Shown piece after piece: positions 1 to 9,638 of a DNA stretch of 64,000 nt. The stretch is taken from the NCBI RefSeq assembly GCF_026339875.1, contig NZ_JAPEPZ010000001.1, positions 3,100,001 through 3,164,000 of the forward strand. Reading direction: 5' to 3'. A program made the translations under genes and the position numbers. Origin of the DNA: Streptomyces sp. NBC_01571 (GTDB taxonomy: Bacteria; Actinomycetota; Actinomycetes; Streptomycetales; Streptomycetaceae). Numbering within the stretch: the first letter of the stretch is position 1; the number at the start of each line of letters is the position of its first letter. Under the pieces are notes generated by a model that saw only the letters and a program-made list of their open reading frames with translations, was not told the origin of the DNA and did not search any database.

Positions 1-1
1 C

Positions 2-580
2 CTACAGGTGCGGCAGGATCGCGGGCATCAGGTCCTGGAAGGTACGGCCGTTGGCCGGGGTGCCGAGAGCCGTCATCTGCCAGCCCTGGCCGGAGCGGTG
101 CACCTTCGCCATGATCTGGGCGGTGTACTGGCCGCCGCCCGCGAGCGTGTAGCGGGCGAGCTCCTGGCCGTTGGTCTCGTCGACCAGACGGCAGAACGCG
201 TTCTGCACCTCCTGGAACGTCTGGCCCGTGAAGGAGTTCACGGTGAAGACGATCTGGTCGATGTGGACCGGGAGGCGCTGCAGATCGACGAGGATCGCTT
301 CGTCGTCCCCGCCCTGGCCCACTCCGCCGACCACATTGTCACCGGTGTGCCGCACGGAGCCGTCGTCGCTGACGAGGTGACGGAAGAACACCACGTCGAC
401 GGGCTGCTTGTCCGCGAACAGCACGGCGGAGGCGTCGAGGTCGATCTCCCTGGTGCGCGAGCCGAACAGGCCGCGCCGGGGTGCCGCCTGCCAGCCGAGC
501 CCCATGCGCACCGCGGTCAGGGTGCCCCCGTCGTTCTTCTGCAGACTGATGGCCTGACCCTTGGTCATGTTGACCGTCAC
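2..580 (-). CDS. TerD family protein (tellurite-resistance/stress family)
   Basis: A 192-residue protein of the TerD/CABP1 family, small cytoplasmic Ca-binding beta-sandwich proteins linked to tellurite resistance and stress. Visible signs are the N-terminal MTKGQAISLQK block, the GLGW segment, the acidic DLDASAVLF strand and the paired GGxGQGGDDE segment typical of the acidic calcium sites. I chose GTG at 580 (VTVNMTKGQ) because GAGGGG lies 8 bases upstream; the ATG at 568 is the alternative. The stop is almost at the window edge, so the downstream gene is not visible. Length matches the family (about 191). Which cellular stress it answers cannot be read here; Streptomyces carry many paralogues. 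Confidence 0.93.
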   Translation of the reverse strand: MTVNMTKGQAISLQKNDGGTLTAVRMGLGWQAAPRRGLFGSRTREIDLDASAVLFADKQPVDVVFFRHLVSDDGSVRHTGDNVVGGVGQGGDDEAILVDLQRLPVHIDQIVFTVNSFTGQTFQEVQNAFCRLVDETNGQELARYTLAGGGQYTAQIMAKVHRSGQGWQMTALGTPANGRTFQDLMPAILPHL

Positions 581-739
581 GCGCTGATCCCCTCTCGGAC
601 TGTCCCCTGTTGCCGCGGAATCCGCGGATGACCAGAACCCTACGCAGCGCCACCGACAGTGCCGAACCCCGCGGCGCGCTTTGTGTCGGTCTTGCAACAC
701 AGCGCGTATCCGCCGAGGTCCGACGCGGTCGAAGGGGCG

Positions 740-2863
740 TCAGGCCAGGCCCGCCTCCCTCATCTGACGCAGTTCCTTCTTCATCTCCGACACCTCGTCG
801 CGCAGTCGGGCCGCGATCTCGAACTGGAGGTCCGCCGCGGCGGCCCGCATGCGGTCCGTCATCTCCTCGATCTGCCCGGCGAGCTCGGCCGCGGGGCGGT
901 CGGTCGGGGTCTTCGCGGCACTCTTGGCGGACTTGGCCGCCTTGCCACCGAGCGAGGGCACCGGGGCCTTGGCTCCCTTGCCGTCCTTCGCCTTGCGGTA
1001 GCCCGAGCCGAGCAGCTGCTCCGTGTCGACGTCCTCGCGGGCGATCTGCGCCACGATGTCGTTGATCTTCTTGCGGAGGGGCTGCGGGTCGAGGCCCCTC
1101 TCCTCGTTGTACGCGACCTGCTTCTCGCGGCGCCGGTTGGTCTCGTCGATGGCCTTCTCCATCGCCGGGGTGATCCGGTCGGCGTACATGTGGACCTGGC
1201 CGGAGACGTTGCGCGCCGCGCGGCCGATGGTCTGGATCAGGGAGGTGCCCGAGCGCAGGAAGCCCTCCTTGTCGGCGTCGAGGATCGACACCAGGGACAC
1301 CTCGGGCAGGTCGAGGCCCTCTCGCAGCAGGTTGATGCCGACCAGGACGTCGAACTCGCCCGCGCGCAGCTCGCGCAGCAGCTCGACCCGGCGCAGGGTG
1401 TCGACGTCGCTGTGCAGATAGCGCACCTGGATGCCGAGTTCCAGGAAGTAGTCGGTGAGGTCCTCGGCCATCTTCTTGGTGAGTGTGGTGACCAGAACGC
1501 GTTCGTCCTTCTCGGTGCGCTTGCGGATCTCGTGCACCAGGTCGTCGATCTGGCCCTCGGTGGGCTTGACGACGACCTCGGGGTCGATCAGGCCGGTGGG
1601 CCGGATGATCTGCTCCACGTAGCCGTCCGCGCGGGAGAGCTCGTACTTGCCCGGGGTCGCCGACAGATAGACGGTCTGTCCGATGCGCTCCTGGAACTCC
1701 TCCCACTTCAGGGGGCGGTTGTCCAGGGCGGAGGGCAGCCGGAAGCCGTGGTCGACGAGCGTGCGCTTGCGGGAGGCGTCGCCTTCGTACATGGCACCGA
1801 TCTGCGGCACCGTGTTGTGCGACTCGTCGATGACGAGCAGGAAGTCGTCCGGGAAGTAGTCGATGAGCGTGTTCGGCGGGGAACCGGGCTCACGTCCGTC
1901 GAAGTGCATCGAGTAGTTCTCCACGCCGGAGCACGAGCCGATCTGGCGCAGCATCTCGAGGTCGTACGTGGTGCGCATGCGCAGCCGCTGGGCTTCCAGG
2001 AGCTTGCCCTGCTTCTCCAGCTCGGCGAGACGCTCGCCGAGCTCCTTCTCGATGTCGTTGACGGCGCGCTCCATGCGCTCGGGACCCGCCACGTAGTGGG
2101 TCGCCGGGAACACGTAGATCTGTTCGTCGTCGCTGATGACCTCGCCGGTGAGCGGGTGCAGCGTGGAGAGCGCCTCGATCTCGTCGCCGAACATCTCGAT
2201 GCGGACGGCGAGCTCCTCGTAGACCGGGAAGATCTCGATGGTGTCGCCGCGGACCCGGAAGGTACCCCGGGCGAACGCCACGTCGTTACGGGTGTACTGG
2301 ATGTCGACGAAGCGGCGCAGCAGGTCGTCGCGGTCGATCTCGTCGCCGACCTTGAGGCTGACCATCCGGTCGACGTATTCCTGCGGCGTTCCGAGGCCGT
2401 AGATGCAGGAGACCGAGGCGACGACCACGACATCGCGTCGGGTGAGCAGCGAGTTGGTCGCGGAGTGGCGCAGCCGCTCGACCTCCTCGTTGATCGAGGA
2501 GTCCTTCTCGATGTAGGTGTCCGACTGGGGGACGTAGGCCTCGGGCTGGTAGTAGTCGTAGTACGAGACGAAGTACTCGACCGCGTTGTTCGGGAGCAGC
2601 TCGCGGAACTCGTTGGCCAGCTGCGCGGCCAGCGTCTTGTTCGGGGCCATGACGAGCGTGGGGCGCTGGAGCTTCTCGATCATCCACGCGGTGGTGGCGG
2701 ACTTGCCGGTGCCGGTCGCGCCCAGCAGGACGACGTCTTTCTCACCTGCGCGGACGCGCTTGTCCAGCTCGGCGATGGCCGCCGGCTGGTCACCGCTCGG
2801 CTGGTAGGGGCTGACGACCTCGAAGGGCGCCACCGAACGTTCGATCTTTGATACGGGCCGCAT
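740..2863 (-). CDS. uvrB: Excinuclease ABC subunit B (UvrB)
   Basis: UvrB is the helicase-like damage-verification subunit of nucleotide excision repair; it is loaded by UvrA and recruits UvrC. The 707-residue product shows Walker A GATGTGKS at residues 48-55, the beta-hairpin signature around [12 protein letters not shown], the DESH box in [13 protein letters not shown], helicase motif VI in QTIGRAARN, and a C-terminal UVR coiled-coil motif ending in [20 protein letters not shown]. An alanine/lysine-rich linker precedes the UVR motif, as usual in actinobacteria. ATG at 2863 follows GGTGGAA and gives the conserved start [20 protein letters not shown]. The MHYT gene lies 40 bases upstream on the same strand and may be co-transcribed. 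Full length and intact. Confidence 0.98.
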   Translation of the reverse strand: MRPVSKIERSVAPFEVVSPYQPSGDQPAAIAELDKRVRAGEKDVVLLGATGTGKSATTAWMIEKLQRPTLVMAPNKTLAAQLANEFRELLPNNAVEYFVSYYDYYQPEAYVPQSDTYIEKDSSINEEVERLRHSATNSLLTRRDVVVVASVSCIYGLGTPQEYVDRMVSLKVGDEIDRDDLLRRFVDIQYTRNDVAFARGTFRVRGDTIEIFPVYEELAVRIEMFGDEIEALSTLHPLTGEVISDDEQIYVFPATHYVAGPERMERAVNDIEKELGERLAELEKQGKLLEAQRLRMRTTYDLEMLRQIGSCSGVENYSMHFDGREPGSPPNTLIDYFPDDFLLVIDESHNTVPQIGAMYEGDASRKRTLVDHGFRLPSALDNRPLKWEEFQERIGQTVYLSATPGKYELSRADGYVEQIIRPTGLIDPEVVVKPTEGQIDDLVHEIRKRTEKDERVLVTTLTKKMAEDLTDYFLELGIQVRYLHSDVDTLRRVELLRELRAGEFDVLVGINLLREGLDLPEVSLVSILDADKEGFLRSGTSLIQTIGRAARNVSGQVHMYADRITPAMEKAIDETNRRREKQVAYNEERGLDPQPLRKKINDIVAQIAREDVDTEQLLGSGYRKAKDGKGAKAPVPSLGGKAAKSAKSAAKTPTDRPAAELAGQIEEMTDRMRAAAADLQFEIAARLRDEVSEMKKELRQMREAGLA

Positions 2864-2903
2864 GGGTTCCACCGTACGACCCCGCACTGACAACGGGGCC
2901 CGA

Positions 2904-3770
2904 TCACCGGCTCTGCGGGGTCCGCACGTTCCGGTGCGCACGGTCGTGGCCGGTGCGCCGCTGCGGGCGGTGGCCGCGATAGGGACCGCCCGGGTGGGCC
3001 GGAATGCCGGGTATGCGCTCCACGGGGGTCCGGTCCGGCTTTCCCATCACCATCAGGGGGTCGAACAGCACGACGGCACCGGCCAGACAGAGGAAGACCA
3101 GCGGGCCGATCATCATGGGCGCGAGCAAGGTGGTGGCCGAGTCACCCGCGGGGGTGCTGGAACTGTGGTGGAGATGGACGCTGAGGGCGGCCATACCCGT
3201 GTAGTGCATGCCGCTGACAGCCAGCCCCATGACGAGACTGGCGCCCACGCTCCAGAGGAATCCCCGGACCTGGCCCGCCGCCCACAGGGCGGTGATGGCG
3301 GCGACGACGGCTATGACGACGGAGGCGGCGACGGTGAGCGTGTTGTACTCCAATTTGCCGTTCAGGCGCATGCCGGCCATGCCCAGGTAGTGCATGGAGG
3401 CGACGCCCAGACCGGTGAGGGTGCCCCCGGTGAACAGTGCCGTCCCGGTGGCGCCGCGGTAGCCCACGATGAAGATCCCGACGCCGACCATCACGATGGC
3501 CACGCCCAGACTCGCGAACGTCGTGGGCCTGTCGTAGTGGATCGGGGTCTCCGCGACAGAGAACCCCATCATCGCGATGAAGTGCATGGTCCAGATGCCC
3601 GAGCCGATCGCGGCCGAGCCGAGCGCTAGCCAGCCGGCCCGCCAGGAACGGGTGACGAGCATCGATCTGGTGGTGCACCGCAGGCCGAGCGCTCCACCCA
3701 GGCACGCCATGAGGAACGCCACCACCGGTGTGACGAGTCCGTAGCTGAAGCCGTCGATCGTGCCCTGCAT
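2904..3770 (-). CDS. MHYT-domain integral membrane sensor
   Basis: A 288-residue membrane protein with about seven transmembrane helices and three MHYT motifs, seen as [17 protein letters not shown] and [12 protein letters not shown] domains are thought to bind copper and sense O2, CO or NO at the membrane; that is family knowledge, and no output domain (GGDEF, EAL, kinase) is attached here. The C-terminus is a short basic, proline-rich tail. ATG 3770 is preceded by AAGGA at good spacing; a longer frame upstream lacks a binding site. It lies 40 bases upstream of uvrB on the same strand. Its partner is unknown. Confidence 0.9.
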   Translation of the reverse strand: MQGTIDGFSYGLVTPVVAFLMACLGGALGLRCTTRSMLVTRSWRAGWLALGSAAIGSGIWTMHFIAMMGFSVAETPIHYDRPTTFASLGVAIVMVGVGIFIVGYRGATGTALFTGGTLTGLGVASMHYLGMAGMRLNGKLEYNTLTVAASVVIAVVAAITALWAAGQVRGFLWSVGASLVMGLAVSGMHYTGMAALSVHLHHSSSTPAGDSATTLLAPMMIGPLVFLCLAGAVVLFDPLMVMGKPDRTPVERIPGIPAHPGGPYRGHRPQRRTGHDRAHRNVRTPQSR

Positions 3771-4048
3771 GTACGGCTGTCCTTCCCGCCCTTTTGCACC
3801 AGAAATCCCAGAAACGCCCCCACTCCTCCGGGCCGCGTCGACGGCCGGGGGTGAGGCAGAGAGTATGACCCCCACCGGAATGGTCGAACGATTTTCCGGC
3901 AAAGAATCACGATCTCACCGCACTTGTGCGTTGCCGGTGCGCGGACTTGGTCAACTCCATTCGATGCACGCCCGGCGCACCTCCCCCATGTCTCACCCTC
4001 TGCTGTCACTCTTGAGCTGTACGTGATCGATCGACGCGAGGAGTACGC

Positions 4049-4942
4049 ATGCACGCGCGCGTTGCCGCCGCCACGACCACAGCGCTCATCGGGGGCACCG
4101 TGCTTCTCGGGGGCACCGCCTCGATACTGCCCGCTCCGCACGGGCGGGCCGGCTCCCCGGACGGCGGTGTCGTGATCGTCGCGCACCGCGGCGCTTCCGC
4201 CCACGCGCCCGAGAACACCCTGGCCTCCATCGACAAGGCCGCCGCGATGGGATTCGACTGGGTCGAGAACGACGTCCAGCGCACCAAGGACGGCCAACTC
4301 GTGGTGCTCCACGACGCCACACTGGCGCGCACGACCAATGTCGAGAAGGTCTATCCCCGCCGGGCTCCCTGGAAGGTCAAGGACTTCACCGCCGCGGAGA
4401 TCGCGCGTCTCGACGCGGGCAGCTGGTTCGGCCGCCGGTACGCCGGTACGCGCGTGCCGACGCTGCGGCAGTACATGGAGCGGGTCTCGCACAATCACCA
4501 GAAGCTCGTCCTGGAGATCAAGAACCCCGACCTCTATCCGGGCATCGAGCGGGAGACCCTCAAGCTGCTGAGCAACGAGGGCTGGCTCGACCAGGAGCAC
4601 CTCCGGCACCGGCTGGTCGTCCAGAGCTTCAGCGCGGAGAGCGTGCGGACGGTCCACGATCTGCGTCCCGGGATCACGACGGCTTTCCTGGGCAAGCCGT
4701 CGTACGCGCAGTTGCGCGAGTACGCGCGGTTCACCGACCTGATCAACCCGGACAGCACCTCCCTCACCTCCGGCTACGTCGCCACGGTCCATGCCTTCAA
4801 GGGACCGCACGGCAGGCCCATGGGGGTCTTCGTCTGGACCGTCGACGACGCGCGCACCGCCCAGCGTCTGTCCGGCTACGGCGTGGACGGCGTCATCACG
4901 AACAAGCCCGACGTGGTCCGCAGCGCGCTGCAGGAGAGCTGA
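4049..4942 (+). CDS. Secreted glycerophosphodiester phosphodiesterase
   Basis: A 297-residue GDPD-family enzyme that hydrolyses glycerophosphodiesters to glycerol-3-phosphate and an alcohol. The catalytic pattern is visible: H46-R47 in VAHRGASAHAPENT, E73 and D75 in WVENDVQ, H88 in VVLHD, the later EIKNPDLYP metal segment, and the C-terminal VFVWTVDD and GVDGVITNKPD blocks. An N-terminal hydrophobic stretch (residues 5-25, ending near an Ala-Pro region) suggests Sec export, placing it outside the membrane for phosphate scavenging from phospholipid head groups. ATG 4049 follows GAGGAG. A strong hairpin follows the gene. No PHO box could be recognised by eye upstream. Confidence 0.93.
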   Translation: MHARVAAATTTALIGGTVLLGGTASILPAPHGRAGSPDGGVVIVAHRGASAHAPENTLASIDKAAAMGFDWVENDVQRTKDGQLVVLHDATLARTTNVEKVYPRRAPWKVKDFTAAEIARLDAGSWFGRRYAGTRVPTLRQYMERVSHNHQKLVLEIKNPDLYPGIERETLKLLSNEGWLDQEHLRHRLVVQSFSAESVRTVHDLRPGITTAFLGKPSYAQLREYARFTDLINPDSTSLTSGYVATVHAFKGPHGRPMGVFVWTVDDARTAQRLSGYGVDGVITNKPDVVRSALQES

Positions 4943-4959
4943 ACGGCTCCCGGGGCCGT

Positions 4960-4998
4960 CGGACGCGGCACGGACGCCCCTGGTGCGTGCCGCGTCCG
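4960..4998 (+). terminator. Hairpin after the GDPD gene
   Basis: A 13-bp stem (4960-4972 with 4986-4998) and a 13-base loop, 18 bases after the GDPD stop and before the ogt gene. There is no U tract, which is normal for Streptomyces terminators. Confidence 0.6.
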
Positions 4999-5051
4999 GA
5001 CCGCGGGCGGGACCACGGGCGTTGTCAGTGGCGCGCCGTACGGTGGATCTC

Positions 5052-5606
5052 ATGAACAGCCATGGACAGGACGAGCATCGGGTCGTGTGGAGCGTCGTCG
5101 GCACGGACATCGGTCCGCTGCTGCTGGCGGCGACGGACGACGGCCTGGTGAACGTGGTGTTCCACGCCACGGACGCGGTCCGCGACAGGGCGCTCGAGCG
5201 GCTCGCCGCGCGCCTGGGCACCGAGCCGGTCGAGGCACCCGCGTCCCCGTTCCTGGCCGAGGCGATACGCCAGGTCGGGGCGTACTTCGCGGGTGAGCGA
5301 CGTGACTTCGAGCTGCCGCTGGACTGGTCGCTCATCTCCGGGTTCAACCGCCAGGTGCTGCGCGAGCTGGAGTCCGGCGTCGCGTACGGCGCGGTCGTGG
5401 GCTATGGCGACCTCGCCCGGCGGGTGGGCCAGCCGGGCGCGGCGCAGGCGGTCGGCGTGGCGATGGGTTCGAACCCGCTGCCGGTCGTCGTGCCGTGCCA
5501 CCGGGTCGTGGAGAGCGACGGCGGCATCGGAGGGTTCGGGGGCGGACTGGAGACGAAGCGGAAGCTGCTGGCGCTGGAAGGGGTGCTGCCGGAACCGCTG
5601 TTCTGA
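5052..5606 (+). CDS. ogt: Methylated-DNA--protein-cysteine S-methyltransferase
   Basis: A 184-residue suicide DNA-repair protein that transfers O6-alkyl groups from guanine to its own cysteine. The active site PCHRVV is present with the acceptor at C149, preceded by the helix-turn-helix segment VAYGAVVGYGDLARRVGQP and by the arginine-finger context. The C-terminal segment GGFGGGLETKRKLLALEG is the usual family end. No AdaA zinc domain is fused, so this is the stand-alone Ogt type. ATG 5052 gives MNSHGQDEH. It sits downstream of the GDPD terminator and therefore probably has its own promoter. Confidence 0.96.
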   Translation: MNSHGQDEHRVVWSVVGTDIGPLLLAATDDGLVNVVFHATDAVRDRALERLAARLGTEPVEAPASPFLAEAIRQVGAYFAGERRDFELPLDWSLISGFNRQVLRELESGVAYGAVVGYGDLARRVGQPGAAQAVGVAMGSNPLPVVVPCHRVVESDGGIGGFGGGLETKRKLLALEGVLPEPLF

Positions 5607-5924
5607 AGCGGAGACGAGGAGCGGCGACCGGACCGGAGGTCCTGAGCGGCCGCCCTGAAGCCGTGGCTCGCACGGCGGTGTACCGGCGCCCGCGGACGCA
5701 GGCGGCCGGCCGCCCCGAGTGCTCCCCCTTGTTCGCTCGCGGCGCGGAATGGAGACTGCGCCGGTGACCCGAGCCCGTTCCACCGCATCCGCACGCCCCG
5801 TGGCCGCACACCTCGCAGTCGCGTGCCCGGCAGACGCCGGCTCCGCCTCCACGTGCGCCGCTTCCAGGTGCGCAGCTTCCGGTTGCTCCGCTTCCGCTTG
5901 CTCCGCTCGTTCCACCTGTTTGAC
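5607..5924. other. Spacer between ogt and the MFS gene
   Basis: About 318 bases with no gene I can support. The right part (about 5860-5920) is pyrimidine-rich and low in complexity, with recurrent GCTTCC/GCTCCG units. It may contain the leader or true N-terminus of the MFS gene. Confidence 0.5.
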
Positions 5925-7259
5925 ATGCGGGTCTTCGCGGTGACCGCCGTCGGACGGCAGGCCGCCGTGCCCGTGGACATCGAGGGGATACCGGCGCTGC
6001 GGCGCCGAGTCACCGCCGTACTGATCGCGGGCCAGATCCTCGGCGGGCTCGGTGTCGCCACCGGCATCGCGCTCGCCACCGTACTGGCCAAGCAGGTCAG
6101 CGGAACCGAGTCGCTGTCCGGTCTGGCGCCCACCGCGACGGTCACCGGCACAGCGGTGCTCTCCGTACCGCTGGCCGCGCTGATGACCGCACGCGGGCGT
6201 CGGCCCGGGCTCGTACTCGCCTATCTCATCGGCGCCTCGGGGGCCTGCCTCGTCGTGGTCGCCGCGTGCCTCGGGAGCTTCCCCCTGCTGCTGCTCGGCA
6301 TGGCGGGGTTCGGCGCGGCCTCGTCGGCGAACCTCCAGGCGCGGTTCGCGGCCGCCGACCTGGCCGAACCCCAGCGGCGTGCCCGCGCCATCTCGAACGT
6401 GGTGTGGGCCACCACGATCGGTGCGGTGCTCGGGCCCAACATCGCCGCGCCCGCGGGACGCAGCGTGGCCGGGCTCGGGATACCACAGGCGGCCGGGCCG
6501 TTCCTCTGGGCGGCCGGGGTCTTCCTGCTCTCGGCGCTGCTGGTGGCCGTCCTGCTGCGGCCCGATCCACTGCTGACCGCCCGGGCGCTCGCGCCGGCCG
6601 AGGAGGGGTCCGCCGACGCTCGGTCCGTCCGAGCCGGTTTCGCCGCCGTCGCCGCTTCGCCACGGGCCAGGCTGGCGCTCGTGACCGTGGCGGTGTCGCA
6701 CACCGCGATGGTCTCGATCATGTCGATGACCCCTGTCGACCTCGGGCACCACGGGGCGAGCATCGATCTGATCGGGCTGGTGATCAGCGCGCACATCGCG
6801 GGTATGTACGCGTTCTCGCCCCTCATGGGACGGCTCTCCGACCGCTACGGGCGTCTCTCCGGGATAGCGCTCGCCGGAGGTCTGCTCGCCTGCGCGGCAC
6901 TGCTCGCGGGCACGGCGGGCGGCAGCCACGGACAGACCGCAGCGGGGCTCTTCGTCCTGGGCCTGGGCTGGTCGTCCGGACTGGTGTCCGGGTCGGCGCT
7001 CCTCACGGACTCGGTGCCCCAGGCCGCGCGGGCCGCCGCGCAGGGGGTCTCCGACCTGACCATGAACACGGCGGCCGGTGTGGGTGGGGCGACGGCCGGT
7101 CTCATCGTCGCGGAGGCGAGTTACGGGTGGTTGAACCTCGTCGCCGCGTGCCTGCTGCTCCCCCTGGGCGGACTGGCGCTCTTCACCCGCAGACGGCACG
7201 GCCGACCCTCCGAAAGCCTTCGGGACACCGCGGGCCAGGGCCCCACGGCCCTGGGCTAG
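5925..7259 (+). CDS. MFS transporter
   Basis: A major facilitator superfamily permease with about 12 hydrophobic helices. The family signature is visible in the loop between helices 8 and 9 as MGRLSDRYGRLSG, and a related basic loop TARGRRPG lies after the second helix; the repeated small-residue helices (GQILGGLGVATGIALATV) are typical of proton-coupled drug or metabolite exporters. The substrate cannot be inferred. The start is uncertain: ATG 5925 is the last upstream ATG but lacks a clear binding site; an in-frame GTG near 5967 has a GGACGGCAGG stretch ahead of it. The gene converges with the cupin gene, with only about 65 bases between the stops. Confidence 0.85.
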   Translation: MRVFAVTAVGRQAAVPVDIEGIPALRRRVTAVLIAGQILGGLGVATGIALATVLAKQVSGTESLSGLAPTATVTGTAVLSVPLAALMTARGRRPGLVLAYLIGASGACLVVVAACLGSFPLLLLGMAGFGAASSANLQARFAAADLAEPQRRARAISNVVWATTIGAVLGPNIAAPAGRSVAGLGIPQAAGPFLWAAGVFLLSALLVAVLLRPDPLLTARALAPAEEGSADARSVRAGFAAVAASPRARLALVTVAVSHTAMVSIMSMTPVDLGHHGASIDLIGLVISAHIAGMYAFSPLMGRLSDRYGRLSGIALAGGLLACAALLAGTAGGSHGQTAAGLFVLGLGWSSGLVSGSALLTDSVPQAARAAAQGVSDLTMNTAAGVGGATAGLIVAEASYGWLNLVAACLLLPLGGLALFTRRRHGRPSESLRDTAGQGPTALG

Positions 7260-7325
7260 GGACAGGGGCTCCCAAGTCCGGAGCAGCGGGCGGGGAACGA
7301 GGCGTCGGGCTGAAACAGCCGGAGG

Positions 7326-7688
7326 CTACAGGCTGATGTGGTACGCCTTGCGGAGCGTCTCGTGCACGGTCCACGTCGTACGGTCGCCCTCGCGCAGGAT
7401 CGCCGCGTCGCCCGGGCCCACCTCGATGAGGCCCCCGCCCTCGATCGCGATCGTGGCGCGGCCGCTGACGACGACGAAGAGCTCGTTCGCCTCGGTGTCG
7501 GTCACCACGCCGGGGGTGATCTGCCAGATGCCGCGCGACTGCTTGCCGTCGGCCGACTCCCACAGCACCTTGCCGGTCACGACCGGGGCGCCGGAGACGA
7601 TCTGGTCCGGGTCGAGCGGCTCCGGTTCGAGCTCGGCGTCGGGGATGTGGACGGCGAAGGACGGGGTGGCCCGGCTGTTCTCGGTCAT
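7326..7688 (-). CDS. Small cupin-domain protein
   Basis: A 120-residue single-domain cupin. The fold is suggested by the pattern GIWQITPGVVTDTEANELFVVVSGRATI followed by VGPGDAAILREGDRTTWTV; in the first block the usual HxH metal ligands are replaced by other residues, while an E in the ELFVVVSG segment remains. Such DUF861-like cupins often act on small acids (for example ureidoglycolate-type enzymes), but the substrate here is unknown. The start is ATG 7688, and GTGACCGCTC precedes it on the transcript. It is transcribed convergently to the MFS gene and divergently from the formaldehyde dehydrogenase gene, 135 bases away. Confidence 0.85.
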   Translation of the reverse strand: MTENSRATPSFAVHIPDAELEPEPLDPDQIVSGAPVVTGKVLWESADGKQSRGIWQITPGVVTDTEANELFVVVSGRATIAIEGGGLIEVGPGDAAILREGDRTTWTVHETLRKAYHISL

Positions 7689-7823
7689 GAGCGGTCACCT
7701 TAGGGGCATTCGGGAAAGGCGTCGCGCGGAGGGTGGTCGGAACGCGTGACCGGTAGCAGACTCCGCCCTGCGCACAGCCGCTGGCATCCGAAGACACGGG
7801 GGCCGAAGGGACGGCGATCACGC

Positions 7824-9056
7824 ATGAGCGAGAGCGGAAACAGGGCAGTCGCTTATCTCAAGCCGGGTGCGGTGGAGGTCAGGACCATCGACCATCCGAC
7901 GCTCGAACTGCAGGACGGGCCGGGAGTGGCCTCCGAGAACGTCGGCCGCAAGTGCCGGCACGGGGTCATTCTCAAGGTGCTCGCGAGCAACATCTGTGGC
8001 AGTGACCAGCACATGGTGCGGGGCCGTACGACCGCCCCCGAGGGGCTGGTCCTCGGACACGAAATCACCGGAGAGGTACTGGAACGCGGTCCGGACGTCG
8101 AGTTCATCGAGGTCGGGGACATCGTCTCGGTACCGTTCAACATCGCCTGCGGCCGGTGCCGCAACTGCAAGGAGCGCAGGACCGGCATCTGTCTGAACGT
8201 CAATCCGGCCCGGCCGGGGGCCGCCTACGGTTATGTCGACATGGGCGGCTGGGTCGGAGGCCAGGCCCAGTACGCCATGGTCCCCTACGCGGACTTCAAC
8301 CTGCTGAAGTTCCCCGACCGCGACCAGGCGCGCGAGAAGCTCCTCGACCTGACCATGCTGTCGGACATCTTCCCCACCGGCTTCCACGGCGCGGTCACCG
8401 CGGGCGCCGGGGTCGGTTCGACGGTGTACGTCGCCGGGGCTGGTCCGGTCGGTCTGGCAGCGGCCGCGTCGGCGCAGCTCCTGGGCGCCGCAGTCGTCAT
8501 CGTCGGAGACCTCAACGCCGAACGCCTCGCCCAGGCCCGGAGTTTCGGCTGCGAGACGGTGGACGTCTCCGAGGGCCGGGTGGAGGACCAGATCGCGCAG
8601 ATCCTCGGCGAACCCGAGGTCGACGCGGCCGTCGACGCGGTCGGCTTCGAGGCACGCGCGCACGGCCCGGACGCCGAGGAGGCGCCCGCGACCGTGCTCA
8701 ATTCGCTGATGGGCATCACGCGCGCGGGTGGGGCGCTCGGCATTCCCGGGCTGTACGTCACGGACGACCCCGGCGGGATCGACCAGGACGCGCGCACCGG
8801 AACGCTGAAGGTGCGGCTCGGCCTGGGGTGGGCGAAGAGCCATCGCCTCAGCACGGGGCAGTGCCCGGTGATGCGATACCACCGGGGGCTGATGCAGGCG
8901 ATCCTGCACGAACGGGTGCACATCGCCAAGGCGGTCAACGCGACCGTGATCGGTCTGGAGGACGCCCCGCGCGGCTACGCCGAGTTCGACCAGGGCGCCG
9001 GCCGCAAGTACGTGCTCGATCCGCACGGGGCCCTGGCCGGTGTACGGCCTGTCTGA
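7824..9056 (+). CDS. fdhA: Glutathione-independent formaldehyde dehydrogenase
   Basis: A 410-residue zinc-dependent medium-chain dehydrogenase. Catalytic zinc ligands appear as C58 in NICGSDQH and the GHE at residues 78-80; structural zinc ligands are C109, C112, C115 and C123. The NAD-binding glycine-rich motif is VAGAGPVGLAAA. The segments GGQAQYAMVPYADFNLLKFP and DLTMLSDIFPTGFHGA are characteristic of the Pseudomonas-type enzyme that oxidises formaldehyde to formate with tightly bound NAD and no thiol cofactor. ATG 7824 follows AAGGGACGG. Slightly longer than the 398-residue Pseudomonas form. Formate could feed the FdhF-like oxidoreductase near 59 kb, but that link is inference. Confidence 0.92.
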   Translation: MSESGNRAVAYLKPGAVEVRTIDHPTLELQDGPGVASENVGRKCRHGVILKVLASNICGSDQHMVRGRTTAPEGLVLGHEITGEVLERGPDVEFIEVGDIVSVPFNIACGRCRNCKERRTGICLNVNPARPGAAYGYVDMGGWVGGQAQYAMVPYADFNLLKFPDRDQAREKLLDLTMLSDIFPTGFHGAVTAGAGVGSTVYVAGAGPVGLAAAASAQLLGAAVVIVGDLNAERLAQARSFGCETVDVSEGRVEDQIAQILGEPEVDAAVDAVGFEARAHGPDAEEAPATVLNSLMGITRAGGALGIPGLYVTDDPGGIDQDARTGTLKVRLGLGWAKSHRLSTGQCPVMRYHRGLMQAILHERVHIAKAVNATVIGLEDAPRGYAEFDQGAGRKYVLDPHGALAGVRPV

Positions 9057-9072
9057 TCCAGGGCGTACGAAG

Positions 9073-9103
9073 GGGGTGCTTCCCCGAATCCGGGAAGCAC
9101 CCC
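9073..9103. terminator. Bidirectional terminator between fdhA and the VOC gene
   Basis: A perfect 12-bp stem (9073-9084 with 9092-9103) around a 7-base loop, placed between two convergent genes 16 bases from one stop and 9 from the other. Confidence 0.85.
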
Positions 9104-9112
9104 TCTCCCGTT

Positions 9113-9541
9113 CTACTCGTAGTGCCGCGCCTCGAAGACGTTCCCGTCCGGGTCACGGAAGTAGAAGCTGCGCCTGGCCAGGCCGCGGGCGCCGAACGAG
9201 TCGTAGGAGAAGCCCGAGACGGGGACGGACCGCTCCTCCAGACGCGCCCGCAGAGCGTCGAAATCGTCTCCCCCCAAGGACAGGCATACATGGTTGACGG
9301 GGTGGCCGGCACTGGCCGCGCCCCCGGGGACCATGTTCATGTACGCCGCCAGCGGGAGCGGCGCGAGGTCGAAAATCGTCTCCTCGTTCAGGCGTACGGA
9401 GGGGAACGGTTCCTTCCCCGCGGCGTATTCGGTGACCCTCAGGGGCTCCAGGCCGACCGCCCTCTCGTAGAAGTCGGCCGACGCGACCGGATCGCGTACC
9501 CAGAGAACGACATGGTCGAGACGTGGCGAGTTGTCCGTCAT
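9113..9541 (-). CDS. VOC (glyoxalase/dioxygenase fold) protein
   Basis: A 142-residue single vicinal-oxygen-chelate protein. It shows the two beta-alpha-beta repeats: LDHVVLWVRDPVASADFYERAVGL at the N-terminus and RSFYFRDPDGNVFEARH at the C-terminus, with metal-ligand candidates H (LDHVV), H (VNHVCLSL) and E (NVFEARH). This resembles glyoxalase, fosfomycin-thiol transferase or dioxygenase relatives; the substrate is unknown. ATG 9541 gives MTDNSPRLDHV; 96 bases separate it from the divergent psuG. Confidence 0.88.
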   Translation of the reverse strand: MTDNSPRLDHVVLWVRDPVASADFYERAVGLEPLRVTEYAAGKEPFPSVRLNEETIFDLAPLPLAAYMNMVPGGAASAGHPVNHVCLSLGGDDFDALRARLEERSVPVSGFSYDSFGARGLARRSFYFRDPDGNVFEARHYE

Positions 9542-9638
9542 GCCCCCAGGCTGGTGCCGTGGGCCTCGGCTCGCAAGGGTTTGACCGGGCGCGCCGCCCG
9601 CCAGAGATGAGGTAGGCCGACAGACAGGAGGCAGGCGC

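Noticed and set aside
659..2851. A 730-codon plus-strand frame opposite uvrB.
   Set aside because: Shadow of uvrB; Leu/Val/Asp/His-rich with no recognisable domain and no binding site.
5758..5943. A Cys/Ala/Ser-rich short frame (CAASRCAASGCSASACSAR) upstream of the MFS gene.
   Set aside because: It follows a low-complexity pyrimidine repeat, has no credible start signal, and runs into the MFS gene in another frame.
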